DNA from: Bin90 sp965214635
GTDB lineage: Bacteria; Chloroflexota; Dehalococcoidia; Lucifugimonadales; JADFKI01
NCBI GenBank assembly: GCA_965214635.1
Contig: OZ243964.1
Coordinates: 1,240,001 to 1,304,000, forward strand
Length of the DNA stretch: 64,000 bases
Direction: 5' to 3'
Shown: positions 7,990-16,409 of the stretch, piece after piece
Layout: each line of letters starts with the position of its first letter
How positions within the stretch are numbered: the stretch's first letter is position 1
Notes under the pieces: model-generated
Told to the model about the DNA's origin: nothing
Databases searched by the model: none
Seen by the model: only the letters and a program-made list of their open reading frames with translations
Position numbers and translations under genes: made by a program

Positions 7990-8637
7990 TTACCGCAGCG
8001 GTCTGTATCCCTCGGGGTTCTGTGCCTCTGTGTCGCCGGTGGGAGCGGCGCCGGCGGCGAGTTCGTCTATCCAGTGCCGCAACTGCGCCTCGCGCACAGC
8101 GCCCACCCAGCGCCGCTCCACGACGCCTTCGCGGTTGACGAAGAAGGTAATCGGGATTCCGATGACGCCGTAGTCGATGGCGATGCTGCCGCCTGCGTCG
8201 GGGCCGTTGGGGTATGTGATGCCGAACTCGCTCAGATATGCGCGGGCGTCGCTTTCAGCGTCCTGAATGTTCACGCCGATGAACAGCGCATCTTGTGCGG
8301 CGTACTCGCGAGACAGCCGCTCCAACAGCGCCGCTTCCTGACGGCACGGCCCGCACCACGACGCCCAAAAGTTCACCACGAACGGCTTGCCTGCGTATTG
8401 CGCGGGTGTGATGCTGCCCCCGTCATATAGCGGCATGTGGATGGCGGGTGCGGGCTTGCCGATGCGAGTTTCGCCGCTGCGCGCGGTGGCAGTGCTGCGG
8501 TTCGCCAGCCCGTATGCTAGCAGCGCTGCCAGTGCGAGTGTGATGCTGCCCACCAGCGCAAACGCTAGCGCCCGCCGTCTGAGGCTGCGCCGTCGATCAG
8601 ATGCACGCGCCGTCGCATCGTCTTGCAGCGCGCTCAC
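7990..8637 (-). CDS. TlpA/ResA-like membrane-anchored thiol-disulfide oxidoreductase
   Basis: This 215-residue protein has an N-terminal membrane anchor (about residues 23-44, ALAFALVGSITLALAALLAY) and a thioredoxin fold facing outside. The active site NFWASWCGPCRQE has cysteines 95 and 98. The later GIPITFFVNREG holds the cis-proline typical of the AhpC/TSA-Redoxin group. Proteins of this type reduce extracytoplasmic disulfides, for example apocytochrome c or apo-copper proteins; the ccm genes at 55 kb give it a possible role but are not linked. Its ATG overlaps the TGA of the upstream lipoprotein gene by 4 bases, so the two form an operon. Confidence 0.9.
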   Translation of the reverse strand: MSALQDDATARASDRRRSLRRRALAFALVGSITLALAALLAYGLANRSTATARSGETRIGKPAPAIHMPLYDGGSITPAQYAGKPFVVNFWASWCGPCRQEAALLERLSREYAAQDALFIGVNIQDAESDARAYLSEFGITYPNGPDAGGSIAIDYGVIGIPITFFVNREGVVERRWVGAVREAQLRHWIDELAAGAAPTGDTEAQNPEGYRPLR

Positions 8638-9392
8638 GGCTGTGGCTGCGCCGATATGCGGCGAAGAGACTGCCCTATGTCCACCAGATCCTCGATGTTA
8701 ATCCACCCGGATGGCGAAGGCAGCGCCTGCACTGCGACATCTATAGTTGCGCCGTCGTCCGTCTTGCACTTGAAGAACAGAGCCAGCGAGCGCTCATAGT
8801 CCCACTCTGCCTTGTCCGGGCTGATGCCGGGGCCTGCGAGTATGGTGGCGTCCGACCATCCGCCTGTGAGCACATGCGCCGTCTGGTCTGCGAGCGCAAG
8901 GCTGTCCACGGCTTCGGGCGGGCGCAGGATGCCCAAAGTCTGCATGGCAAAGGTGCCCTCTGGCTCAAACTCAAATGGGTATGCGATGCTGATGATGCGT
9001 CTGTCGTTCTCGTACAGCTGGTTGACGAACCTCAGCCCATCTGTTGTGCCAGCGAACTCGAAGCCTTCTGGCAGCGAGCTAGGGGCAAGCGCATATTCAC
9101 GCCGCTCGAGTATGGTGCTGGTGTCGTGGATACCGCTTGCGTCGGGCAGGCTGTCGCTGCATTGCATACGCACATCGGTGTGCATCATCGGTATTGGCGT
9201 ATGCGATACGGTGGGCGTGAATGACGGCGGCGGCATGGTGGGCGTGTACACTGGCGGCGGGGTGTTCTGCGGCGTGGCGACAACGGTCGGTGCGTCCGGT
9301 GGTGGCACCTCTGTGTCGCATCCTAGCACGAGCATCGCTGCCGCCAACAGCGCAATCAGTCTCAATGAGAGCACGCTTGTTCCGCTTTTCAC
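8634..9392 (-). CDS. Lipoprotein of unknown function
   Basis: The protein starts at GTG 9392 with a lipoprotein signal, LIALLAAAMLVLGCDTEVP; the lipobox Cys is followed by Asp. A Pro/Thr-rich linker (residues about 27-70) leads to a globular domain of about 180 residues that I do not recognise. The linker suggests an exported domain held off the membrane. It is co-transcribed with the TlpA-like protein, with an ATGA overlap. That pairing suggests an extracytoplasmic redox or metal role, but nothing in the sequence identifies one. Confidence 0.8.
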   Translation of the reverse strand: MKSGTSVLSLRLIALLAAAMLVLGCDTEVPPPDAPTVVATPQNTPPPVYTPTMPPPSFTPTVSHTPIPMMHTDVRMQCSDSLPDASGIHDTSTILERREYALAPSSLPEGFEFAGTTDGLRFVNQLYENDRRIISIAYPFEFEPEGTFAMQTLGILRPPEAVDSLALADQTAHVLTGGWSDATILAGPGISPDKAEWDYERSLALFFKCKTDDGATIDVAVQALPSPSGWINIEDLVDIGQSLRRISAQPQP

Positions 9393-9502
9393 TCACACCC
9401 CGTCGTTGCGCTAGCCAATTCTCGCATCCTTATCAGTTTCCCAGCCGCTCCCCTAAGCCCTGCATCCGATTGCTGTGCTTGAAAACGCTGTCCACTAATA
9501 AA

Positions 9503-9531
9503 TTGACCTGCATTTCACAAGTAAGTATAAT
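9503..9531 (+). promoter_or_regulatory. Sigma-70 promoter of the rpmH-rnpA operon
   Basis: TTGACC (9503-9508) and TATAAT (9526-9531) are spaced by exactly 17 bp, an almost ideal housekeeping promoter. It lies 100 bases upstream of rpmH. No DnaA-box cluster is present nearby. Confidence 0.85.
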
Positions 9532-9630
9532 CGTTTATCAGACTTCATACAATTTAATATGTCCGCCCGCTTTGCATTGTAAGCGCACATGGCGAGATGC
9601 AAGCGGCGGCGACAGCGATACGGACCAGAA

Positions 9631-9768
9631 ATGCCTAAGCGAACCTACCAGCCCAAAAACCGCCGCCGTATGCGTGTTCACGGCTTCCGCTCGCGGATGA
9701 GCAGCAAGAGCGGGCGCAATGTGATAAAGCGCCGAATGTTCAAGGGGCGACACAAACTCACCGTGTAA
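9631..9768 (+). CDS. rpmH: 50S ribosomal protein L34
   Basis: This 45-residue very basic protein starts MPKRTYQPKNRRR and ends FKGRHKLTV, the standard L34 sequence with the conserved HGFRSRM centre. It belongs to the large ribosomal subunit. It lies directly upstream of rnpA, as in most bacteria. Confidence 0.97.
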   Translation: MPKRTYQPKNRRRMRVHGFRSRMSSKSGRNVIKRRMFKGRHKLTV

Positions 9769-9797
9769 GGCGCAGCGGATGGCTTGTGTGAGCGGCT

Positions 9798-10205
9798 ATG
9801 CATAAGCGGCATCGCTTACGAAAATCTAGGGACTTCTCTGCCGCAAGACGATATGGCAGAAGCTGGTCGGACAGGCTGTTGGTGCTGATAGCGCATCGCA
9901 GTGGAGCGAGTTACCCGCGCTTTGGGTTTTCTGTGAGCAAGCGCGTTGGCGGCGCTGTCGTTCGCAACCGCGTCAAGCGCAGGCTGCGCGAGGCTGTCCG
10001 CACGCAGATTGCGCCCCAAATGCAGGACGGCTGGGATTTCGTGATGATAGCGCGCAAAGACGCCGCAGATGCAGACTACCGTCGGCTGAATCGCTCGCTG
10101 ATGCGGCTGTTCCGCAGGGCGAAGCTGCTGGACAGACCACGCCGCCCGAGCCGAGATGCAGACGGCGAAACGCCTAGAACACCAAGAGCGGCGGCACGAA
10201 GATGA
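9798..10205 (+). CDS. rnpA: Ribonuclease P protein component
   Basis: This 135-residue basic protein assists the RNase P RNA in trimming tRNA 5' leaders. RLRKSRDFSAARRYG and the family signature RVGGAVVRNRVKRRLREAVR are clear. It follows rpmH by 29 bp and its TGA overlaps the yidD ATG (ATGA). The last 20 or so residues form an Arg/Pro-rich tail (RPRRPSRDADGETPRTPRAA) beyond the conserved fold. Confidence 0.96.
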   Translation: MHKRHRLRKSRDFSAARRYGRSWSDRLLVLIAHRSGASYPRFGFSVSKRVGGAVVRNRVKRRLREAVRTQIAPQMQDGWDFVMIARKDAADADYRRLNRSLMRLFRRAKLLDRPRRPSRDADGETPRTPRAAARR

Positions 10206-10417
10206 TGCAAAAGCTCGCACTAGCCGCCATCCGCTTCTACCAGAGCGCGATTTCGCAGTACATTGCCCCTGGGCTATGCCGATACCAGCCGAGCTGCTCG
10301 CAGTATACATATGAATCTATCAGCCGATACGGGGTCGCTCGGGGTGTGTGGTTCGGCGTCAAGCGCATCGCACGATGCAGACCCGGCGGCGCCAGCGGCT
10401 ATGACCCCGTGCCGTAG
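10202..10417 (+). CDS. yidD: YidD membrane protein insertion efficiency factor
   Basis: This 71-residue protein has the conserved core YQSAISQYIAPGLCRYQPSCSQYTYESI with the cysteine pair PSCSQY. YidD helps YidC insert membrane proteins and lies at the inner face of the membrane. The start overlaps the rnpA stop; ATG 10205 is an equally possible start one codon later. Confidence 0.95.
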   Translation: MMQKLALAAIRFYQSAISQYIAPGLCRYQPSCSQYTYESISRYGVARGVWFGVKRIARCRPGGASGYDPVP

Positions 10418-10481
10418 CGCCTAGCACTGAAAGACTAATTCCCTGACACACTTACTAGACACACATAGACTTTGGCTCGTC

Positions 10482-11564
10482 TTGCCGATGGTGCTGCTGA
10501 CGCTTGTTGCGTGCACTGGGCGCATCAACAACCCGGAGGGCTGGTCGGGCGGCGTGGTTCACGGCGATACGCTCTACATCCCCACGCGGGAGGGCGATGT
10601 GCGCGCCATAAACACGGCGACGGGTGAGACGCGCAGCCGCTTCACGCTGCTGGGCGAGGATGAGCAGTTCCGCGGCGTGTACGGCACACCCGTCTTCCAC
10701 AACGACACGCTCTATGTCGGCGGGTATGACAGCGTGCTGTACGCCCTCAGTCCCAGCCTCGAAATCAGGTGGCAGGAGCCGGTCGGCGGGCATATCGTCG
10801 GCGGTCCCTCCGTGACGGACGACATCGTGCTGGTCGCTGCGGACGATGGCAAGGTGTATGCATTTGAGCACGGCGACCAGTCCCGGCGGTGGGTGTTCCA
10901 AACCGGCGACAAGGTATGGTCTTCGCCCGTGGCGGCGAACGGCGTGGTGTACGCATCGTCGCTGGACAAGACCCTCTATGCGCTCGACATAGAGGACGGT
11001 GGCATTCTTTGGCAGTTTTCCAGCAATGGCGCAATCGCATCCACACCGGTGGTTGACGAAGGTGTGCTGTATGTCGGTTCGTTCGACGGCATATTCTACG
11101 CCCTAGACGCCGCAAACGGGGCGGAGCTGTGGCGGTTTAGCGGCGCACAAAGCTGGTACTGGGGCACGCCGCTCGTGCATGGCGACGATGTGTTCGTCCC
11201 GTCTCTTGACGGCAACCTGTACGCCATCAACAAGCGCACAGGCAAGCTGCGCTGGACGCACCGCACCGAAGGGCCTATCGTAGGTTCGCCTGTGGTGGTG
11301 TCTGGTGATAAGATAGCCGTAGGTTCGGACGACGGCAGGTTGCACATCGTCCGCATCAGCGACGGCAACCCGCTGGACAACTGCAATGTGAAGACCGAAA
11401 TCCGCTCCGATCTGGCGCATCAAGACGGCAATGTGTTTTTCGCCGCAAACGATAAGTCCATCCGCGCCCTGAGCGTCAAAACCGACGGCAACCCGGACGA
11501 GGAATGGGTGCATCAGCCCGACGAGGATGACCCTGTGGTCAGGGGGCGCGTAGAGGATTGCTAG
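10482..11564 (+). CDS. PQQ-repeat beta-propeller lipoprotein (BamB-like)
   Basis: The chain is made of about seven PQQ-like repeats of roughly 40 residues with recurring patterns such as DTLYVGGYDSVLYAL, GVVYASSLDKTLYALD and DKIAVGSDDGRLHIV, so an eight-blade or similar propeller is likely. A lipobox LVAC near the N-terminus marks it as an exported lipoprotein. I give the TTG at 10482; the frame is open further upstream (in-frame HRLWLVLPMVLLTLVAC), so the true start may lie up to about 13 codons earlier. It sits between yidD and yidC, two membrane-insertion genes. A scaffold role is possible but unproven. Confidence 0.85.
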   Translation: MPMVLLTLVACTGRINNPEGWSGGVVHGDTLYIPTREGDVRAINTATGETRSRFTLLGEDEQFRGVYGTPVFHNDTLYVGGYDSVLYALSPSLEIRWQEPVGGHIVGGPSVTDDIVLVAADDGKVYAFEHGDQSRRWVFQTGDKVWSSPVAANGVVYASSLDKTLYALDIEDGGILWQFSSNGAIASTPVVDEGVLYVGSFDGIFYALDAANGAELWRFSGAQSWYWGTPLVHGDDVFVPSLDGNLYAINKRTGKLRWTHRTEGPIVGSPVVVSGDKIAVGSDDGRLHIVRISDGNPLDNCNVKTEIRSDLAHQDGNVFFAANDKSIRALSVKTDGNPDEEWVHQPDEDDPVVRGRVEDC

Positions 11565-11763
11565 TTGGGGCTGCGTGTGCCCGTGAAACCCATTTTCGCT
11601 TGGAAAAGTGTTAGGATGGGGGTGCAGAAATCGTCGATGGCGTGGCGATTCTCAAAGATGTTTCAGATTGACGCAGCTGCAGTCTGATGATAACGGAATA
11701 TGAACCTCGCCATTAGATGTGGGGCGGGAATGCCGAGTAAGAATTGAGGGATAGGGCAGGTAT

Positions 11764-12699
11764 TTGCAGGTACTCATAGACATTTGGAATCTCGTTATCA
11801 TCCAGCCGATGATAAACAGCCTCGTGCTGCTTTACAGCGTGTTCTTCCTGAACTTTGGCTTGGCTATCATCGCCTTCACGCTGGTTGTGCGTGCCGTGCT
11901 CATCCCGCTGACGGTTCGGCAGAGCCGCCAGATGAAGAAGATGACCGATCTTCAGCCGCAGCTCAAGGGGATTCAAGAGAAGCACGCCAAAGACCGCCAG
12001 CGGCTCTCGCGCGAGACTATGGCGCTGTACAAGGCGAACGGCGTCAACCCCATCGGCTGCCTTGGGCCGCTGTTCATCCAGTTCCCCATATGGATAGGGC
12101 TGTTTCAAGCCGTCATTCAGACGCTGCCATCCACGCCGGAGCGCCTCGTGGGGCTGAGCGGGCATCTGTACTCGTGGCTGCCGTTCGTCAACGATGTGAT
12201 TCCCATAGGCAACTCGTTCCTGTGGCTAGACTTGGCGCAGCCGGATCCGTTGCCCGTGATGCCCATTCTCGTGGGCATATCCATGTGGCTCATGCAAGCC
12301 ACAACATCCATGCCGTCCGCCGACCCGCGCCAAGCGCAGACGAATCGGATGATGCTTTGGATGATGCCGATTATGTTCGGGTTCTTCACCACCACATTCC
12401 CCAGCGGTCTTGCGCTCTACTGGATAGTGTCCAACATCGTCGGGATGATAATACAGGGCTTCGTTACTGGCTGGAGGCCGCTGTTCGACAAGCTGAAGTT
12501 TAGCGGTTTCAGGCGCCAAGAACCCGTCCCCGCAATCGCCGGCGCCGCGACTGCATCCAACGCCATAGCAACCTCCACCGCAGAGGAGACCACCGATGCA
12601 AACGATAGAAACGACAGGCAAAACACCCGAAGAAGCAATCGAAGCCGCGCTAAACAGGCTCGGCGCAGATCGCGACGAGGTGCAAATCGTCGTCGTTAG
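11764..12699 (+). CDS. yidC: Membrane protein insertase YidC/OxaA with basic C-terminal tail
   Basis: This 311-residue insertase of the short (Oxa1/SpoIIIJ-like) type lacks the large periplasmic domain. LVVRAVLIPLTVRQSRQMKKM, GCLGPLFIQFPIWIGLFQAV and FTTTFPSGLALYWIVSNI are family landmarks. TTG 11764 is used as the start. The last roughly 60 residues end in a strongly basic tail (RSNRSRAKQARRRSRRGANRRR, cut). The tail is read in a different frame over the first 104 bases of jag. Basic tails of some YidC proteins bind the ribosome, so it may be functional. Confidence 0.93.
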   Translation: MQVLIDIWNLVIIQPMINSLVLLYSVFFLNFGLAIIAFTLVVRAVLIPLTVRQSRQMKKMTDLQPQLKGIQEKHAKDRQRLSRETMALYKANGVNPIGCLGPLFIQFPIWIGLFQAVIQTLPSTPERLVGLSGHLYSWLPFVNDVIPIGNSFLWLDLAQPDPLPVMPILVGISMWLMQATTSMPSADPRQAQTNRMMLWMMPIMFGFFTTTFPSGLALYWIVSNIVGMIIQGFVTGWRPLFDKLKFSGFRRQEPVPAIAGAATASNAIATSTAEETTDANDRNDRQNTRRSNRSRAKQARRRSRRGANRRR

Positions 12700-13366
12700 C
12701 GCAGGCAGAAGCGGCGTGCTCGGCATTGGCAGCGAACCCGCCATCGTGCGCGTTACGCTGCTCGAAGAGGCTGAACCCGAAGACGATCTGGAAGACGAGC
12801 CTCAGCCGGCGTCCCTGCCCGTATATGATGACCATGACGACTTTTACGATGAGGACGAGGAACTTGACGAATATGATGACGAGGAAGAGGAAGAAGAAGA
12901 GGAGACATCCGAGGTCGTAAAGGTCGCTTACGAGATACTCAGCACCCTGCTGATAAACATGGAAGTGTCCGCCGATGTGTACCTCAAAGAGCCGTCCGGC
13001 GAAGACAGCGACGGCCCGGTGTTCGAGATAGAGGGCGAAGACTCGGGGCTGCTAATCGGCAAACGCGGCGAGACCCTGCATGCGCTCCAGTTCATCGTAG
13101 GCTCGATGGTCAACCGCAAGATGGGCGAGCGCACCAACCTGCTCATAGATGTGGAAGGCTACCAGCAGCGGCGCTACGACTCGGTCGTGAACCTAGCGCG
13201 CCGCGTGGCGCAGACTGTCGCTAGTCGCGGCCGCTCCATTGCGCTTGAGCCGATGCGCCCAAACGAGCGCCGCCAAGTGCATATGGCGCTCGCCGACAAC
13301 CGCCGCGTGTACACCGAAAGCGAAGGCGTCGCCGACAACCGCCGCGTGGTCATCCACCCCAAGTAG
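12596..13366 (+). CDS. jag: Jag/KhpB-type RNA-binding protein (Jag_N, KH, R3H)
   Basis: The N-terminus MQTIETTGKTPEEAIEAALNRLG is a Jag_N domain. Next come a strongly acidic linker (about residues 58-105, Glu/Asp runs), a KH domain with the loop GLLIGKRGETLHALQ, and a C-terminal R3H domain (PMRPNERRQVHMAL). The protein has 256 residues. Jag/KhpB binds RNA and influences cell-wall growth in Firmicutes, and its gene usually follows yidC, as here. ATG 12596 has a GAGGAG ribosome-binding site inside yidC. Confidence 0.94.
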   Translation: MQTIETTGKTPEEAIEAALNRLGADRDEVQIVVVSAGRSGVLGIGSEPAIVRVTLLEEAEPEDDLEDEPQPASLPVYDDHDDFYDEDEELDEYDDEEEEEEEETSEVVKVAYEILSTLLINMEVSADVYLKEPSGEDSDGPVFEIEGEDSGLLIGKRGETLHALQFIVGSMVNRKMGERTNLLIDVEGYQQRRYDSVVNLARRVAQTVASRGRSIALEPMRPNERRQVHMALADNRRVYTESEGVADNRRVVIHPK

Positions 13367-13470
13367 GCGCACGCTCGCCCACACTCACATCCCACCGTCC
13401 AAACGCACGCAGGCTTGCCAATAGAGACGCACACGCTCTCGGGCGGCAGCGGCGCTTGGGAAGCCCTACT

Positions 13471-14890
13471 CTATTGGGGGAAAGGGAACTCGACTCTCCA
13501 GATTTGCCCATCGGTGTTGAACTGCCCGGTTCTAATCCTGTCGATAGCATACCCGGGAAGTTCAACCATCGCGATGCACACATCATCGAAGGTCATCGAC
13601 TTCCTGTGAACTATTTTATTGAAACCGTGATGCTTTCTGCTTCTAAGCAGGTCTTCCTCATGAACGGGTATCAGATGCAAGAAGAACCTGTTCTCCGTAT
13701 CAGATAAGATGCACGGCTGCTTGATGTAGATTAACTGGTTCTCTTCCAGATAGATGTCGAAGTTGGAGCGCGCCTCTGGCTCACCAGATATGAGCGATTG
13801 ATATGTGGACTCGAAGCGGTTGCGGTCGCTTTTATTAATATCATACTGTAAGAGCGCCAACCCGATACTGGCAAAAATCAAAAGTGAAGATAATGCAAGA
13901 AAGAGGGAAAGTGTGAACCCGTCAGCCGAGTTCGCCTCCGGCGCACGGTCGATGCGGTGCGGCAACCAGCTCGGGCGAACGCTCGATCTTATGTTATCGA
14001 GTATCTTCCTGAGATCGCGGAGATCGCGCTTAGCCGCCTCCTGGTCCAGCAGTATTTCGAGAGAGTAGAAAAGGCAGCAGATGCTCAGCAGATACTCGCG
14101 CATCTCATAAGCTCTGTACCATTGAGCTCCTAACTGATCGATATACGAGTTGGCAAAGATAATTGCAGCGGCAACGGCGGACACAATGAACAACTTGTAC
14201 TGTTCGCTAAACAGCGCGTATGCAAGAAGAAGCGTCAACAGCAATATCTCACCCTGGAAGATAGAGAACCCCTGATTAGGGATAGCGGACACCGTCACCA
14301 ATATAAAGCTCAACACCAGCAGGATTGACGGCAGGGGAATCCTGAAGAGCGAGTCCTTACCGGAAAACAGAGCGGCGCAGGTTAAGACGCACAGTGCTAA
14401 TGTCCCATTTTCCTGAATCTTATATAATCCATGAAAATCGATGTTGTGGACATTGAATTCGTTCTGATAGTTCACGCTCGCCAAGAAATCTGGTGTTGCA
14501 AACCCGAATATGCGCTGCCCCCAACTGATTTCCTCGCCCGTCACAAACACCATCAAAGCGCCGCCGAGAACATAGACACAGCGCAGGGCTAATTTCCGTT
14601 CTGCCGCAGCCGTGCCGAATAGAAGTATGCCGGACAGGAGAAACAGAATCGCGGTGGCATCTTCTACTATTTTGTCTTCCAGCGTCAATTCTTCGTAGAG
14701 AAGCGGGTCGACAGCGGCAAGGTAGCCGATGAGCAGCGTGTTCAAGCAGATGAAGAAGTAGCCTACAACGGAAACGCGTCGCCATGAGCTGCCCCCCCCC
14801 CCCCGTACTTATGTTCTTGATGCGAGTGGAAAATGCCCATCTAGCGCTATTCAACACCTGTCTATATTGTGTGTTCATGTTTTTCAGCAT
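13471..14890 (-). CDS. Tandem membrane protein, copy 1 (poly-G tract out of frame)
   Basis: This is the third gene in transcription order of a tandem family. The start ATG 14890 (MLKNMNTQYRQVLNSARWAF) is homologous to the intact copy. A run of 13 G on the coding strand (14792-14804) throws translation into a frame that stops at 14420. With 12 G the frame would join the main one and give 472 residues. The main frame is uninterrupted to 13471 and keeps nine likely membrane segments, GEEISWGQRIFGF, QNEFNVHN and the C-terminal soluble domain. Intact selection on the main frame argues against a dead gene. A TTG at 14745 could start a shorter protein lacking most of the first membrane segment. Function unknown. 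Confidence 0.75.
14792..14804 (-). repeat. Poly-G tract (13) in membrane protein copy 1
   Basis: Thirteen consecutive C on the plus strand follow codon 29 of the gene. The frame is open when the run is a multiple of three (compare 9 in copy 3), so 13 is one base over. Confidence 0.85.
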
Positions 14891-14911
14891 TGGATTATAC
14901 CTTGGAAAGCC

Positions 14912-16388
14912 CTATTGCGGGAAAGGGAACTCGGCTTTCCAGATTTGCCCGTCGGCGTTGAACTGCCCGGTTCTGATCATGTCGATAGGGTATCCGGGAA
15001 GTTCAACCGTCGCGATGCACATCTTGTCGAACATTGCCCCATCGAATATTGTCCCCTTTCTCCTACTAATAGAAAAGTCTAGATTGTCGAAACCATACTG
15101 CTTTCTAAAGCTGGGCAGGTCGTCCGTATGGGCGGGTATCACATGCAAGAAGAACCGGTTCCTGTTTTCCGTATCAGATAAGACGCACTGCTTCTTGATG
15201 TAGATCAACCGGTTATCTTCCAGATATATGTCGAAGATGGAGCGCGCCTCTGGGTCGCGGGATATGAGCGATTGATATGTGGATTCGAAACGGCTGCGTT
15301 CGCTCTTATTTATGTTGTGCTGGAAGAGCGTCAACCCGATACTTGCCAGAATTAAGAGTGCGGATGCTGCAAGAAAGATGTAAGGCATGAAGCCGGTGAC
15401 CGTACTCGCCTCTGGCGCGCGGTCATCGTGGCGTTGCAGCCAACTTGTACGAATGCTAAGGCTTATGCGGTCGAACATCTCCCCGAGCTTGCTCCTTGCT
15501 GCTTTCTGTGCAAGCAGCAGTTCGAGGGAGTAGAAAAGGCAACAGAGACTCAGCAGATACTCGCGTATCTCTATAGTAAAGCCGGCGTTGGCAAGCCCGT
15601 ATCGGTCGGTATAGTTGATGTTGACATACCAGATGGCAGTGACAATTGCGGTAGCGCCAACGGTTGCAATGAGCACCTTATACTGTCCACTAATGAGCGC
15701 ATACGCAAGAATAAGCGCCGACAGAATCATAACACGATCGGAGATATACTGGACAAAGTTGTGAATTGGTGGATAGGGCTTGTAGGACATCATCATTATG
15801 ATGCCCAACACCAACAGGACTGACGGCAGAGGGATTCTGAAGAGCGACTTCTTATTGAGGAAAAACGCGGCGCAGGCTACGATGCACAGCTCTAATGCTC
15901 CACCTATGTAAATCTTATCTAAGTAGAGGGCCTTGATGTTGTGGACATTGAATTCGTTCTGGGAGTTCACGCTCGCCAAGAAATCGGGCGTTGCAAACCC
16001 GAATATGCGCTGCCCCCAACTGATTTCCTCGCCCGCGACAAACACCATCAAAACGCCGCCGAGAACATAGACACAGCGCAGGGCTAATTTCCGTTCTGCC
16101 AGCGCCGTGCCGAATAGAAGTACGCCTGACAGAAGAAACAGAACCGCACTGGCATCTTCTACCAGTTCGTCTTCTCGCGTCAAATCGCCGTAGAGAAGCG
16201 GGTCCACAGCGGCAAGGCAGCCGATGAGCAGTGTGTTCAAGCAGATGCAGAAGTAGCCTAGAACCGAAACTCGCCGCCATGAGCTGCTTCCACCCCCCCC
16301 CCGTACTTATGTTCTGCATGCGAGTGGAAAATGCCCATCTAGCGCTATTCAACACCTGTCTATATTGTGTGTTCATGTTTTTCAGCAT
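14912..16388 (-). CDS. Tandem membrane protein, copy 2 (poly-G tract out of frame)
   Basis: This is the second gene of the tandem family. The start ATG 16388 (MLKNMNTQYRQVLNSARWAF) is identical to copy 1. A run of 10 G (16293-16302) puts translation in a frame that stops at 15915; with 9 G the gene would encode 491 residues. The main frame to 14912 is intact, with GEEISWGQRIFGF and QNEFNVHN, several hydrophobic segments and the C-terminal soluble domain ending QIWKAEFPFPQ. Copy 1 starts 21 bases after this stop. The spacer and start region are nearly identical to those between copies 3 and 2, showing recent tandem duplication. Function unknown. Confidence 0.75.
16293..16302 (-). repeat. Poly-G tract (10) in membrane protein copy 2
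   Basis: Ten consecutive C on the plus strand lie at the same place as in the other two copies. Nine would restore the frame. Confidence 0.85.
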
Positions 16389-16409
16389 TGGATTATACCT
16401 TGGAAAGCC

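Noticed and set aside
9393..9630. Replication origin next to rpmH
   Set aside because: No cluster of DnaA boxes and no dnaA gene; only a promoter is visible. The lone TTATCCACG near 50131 is isolated.
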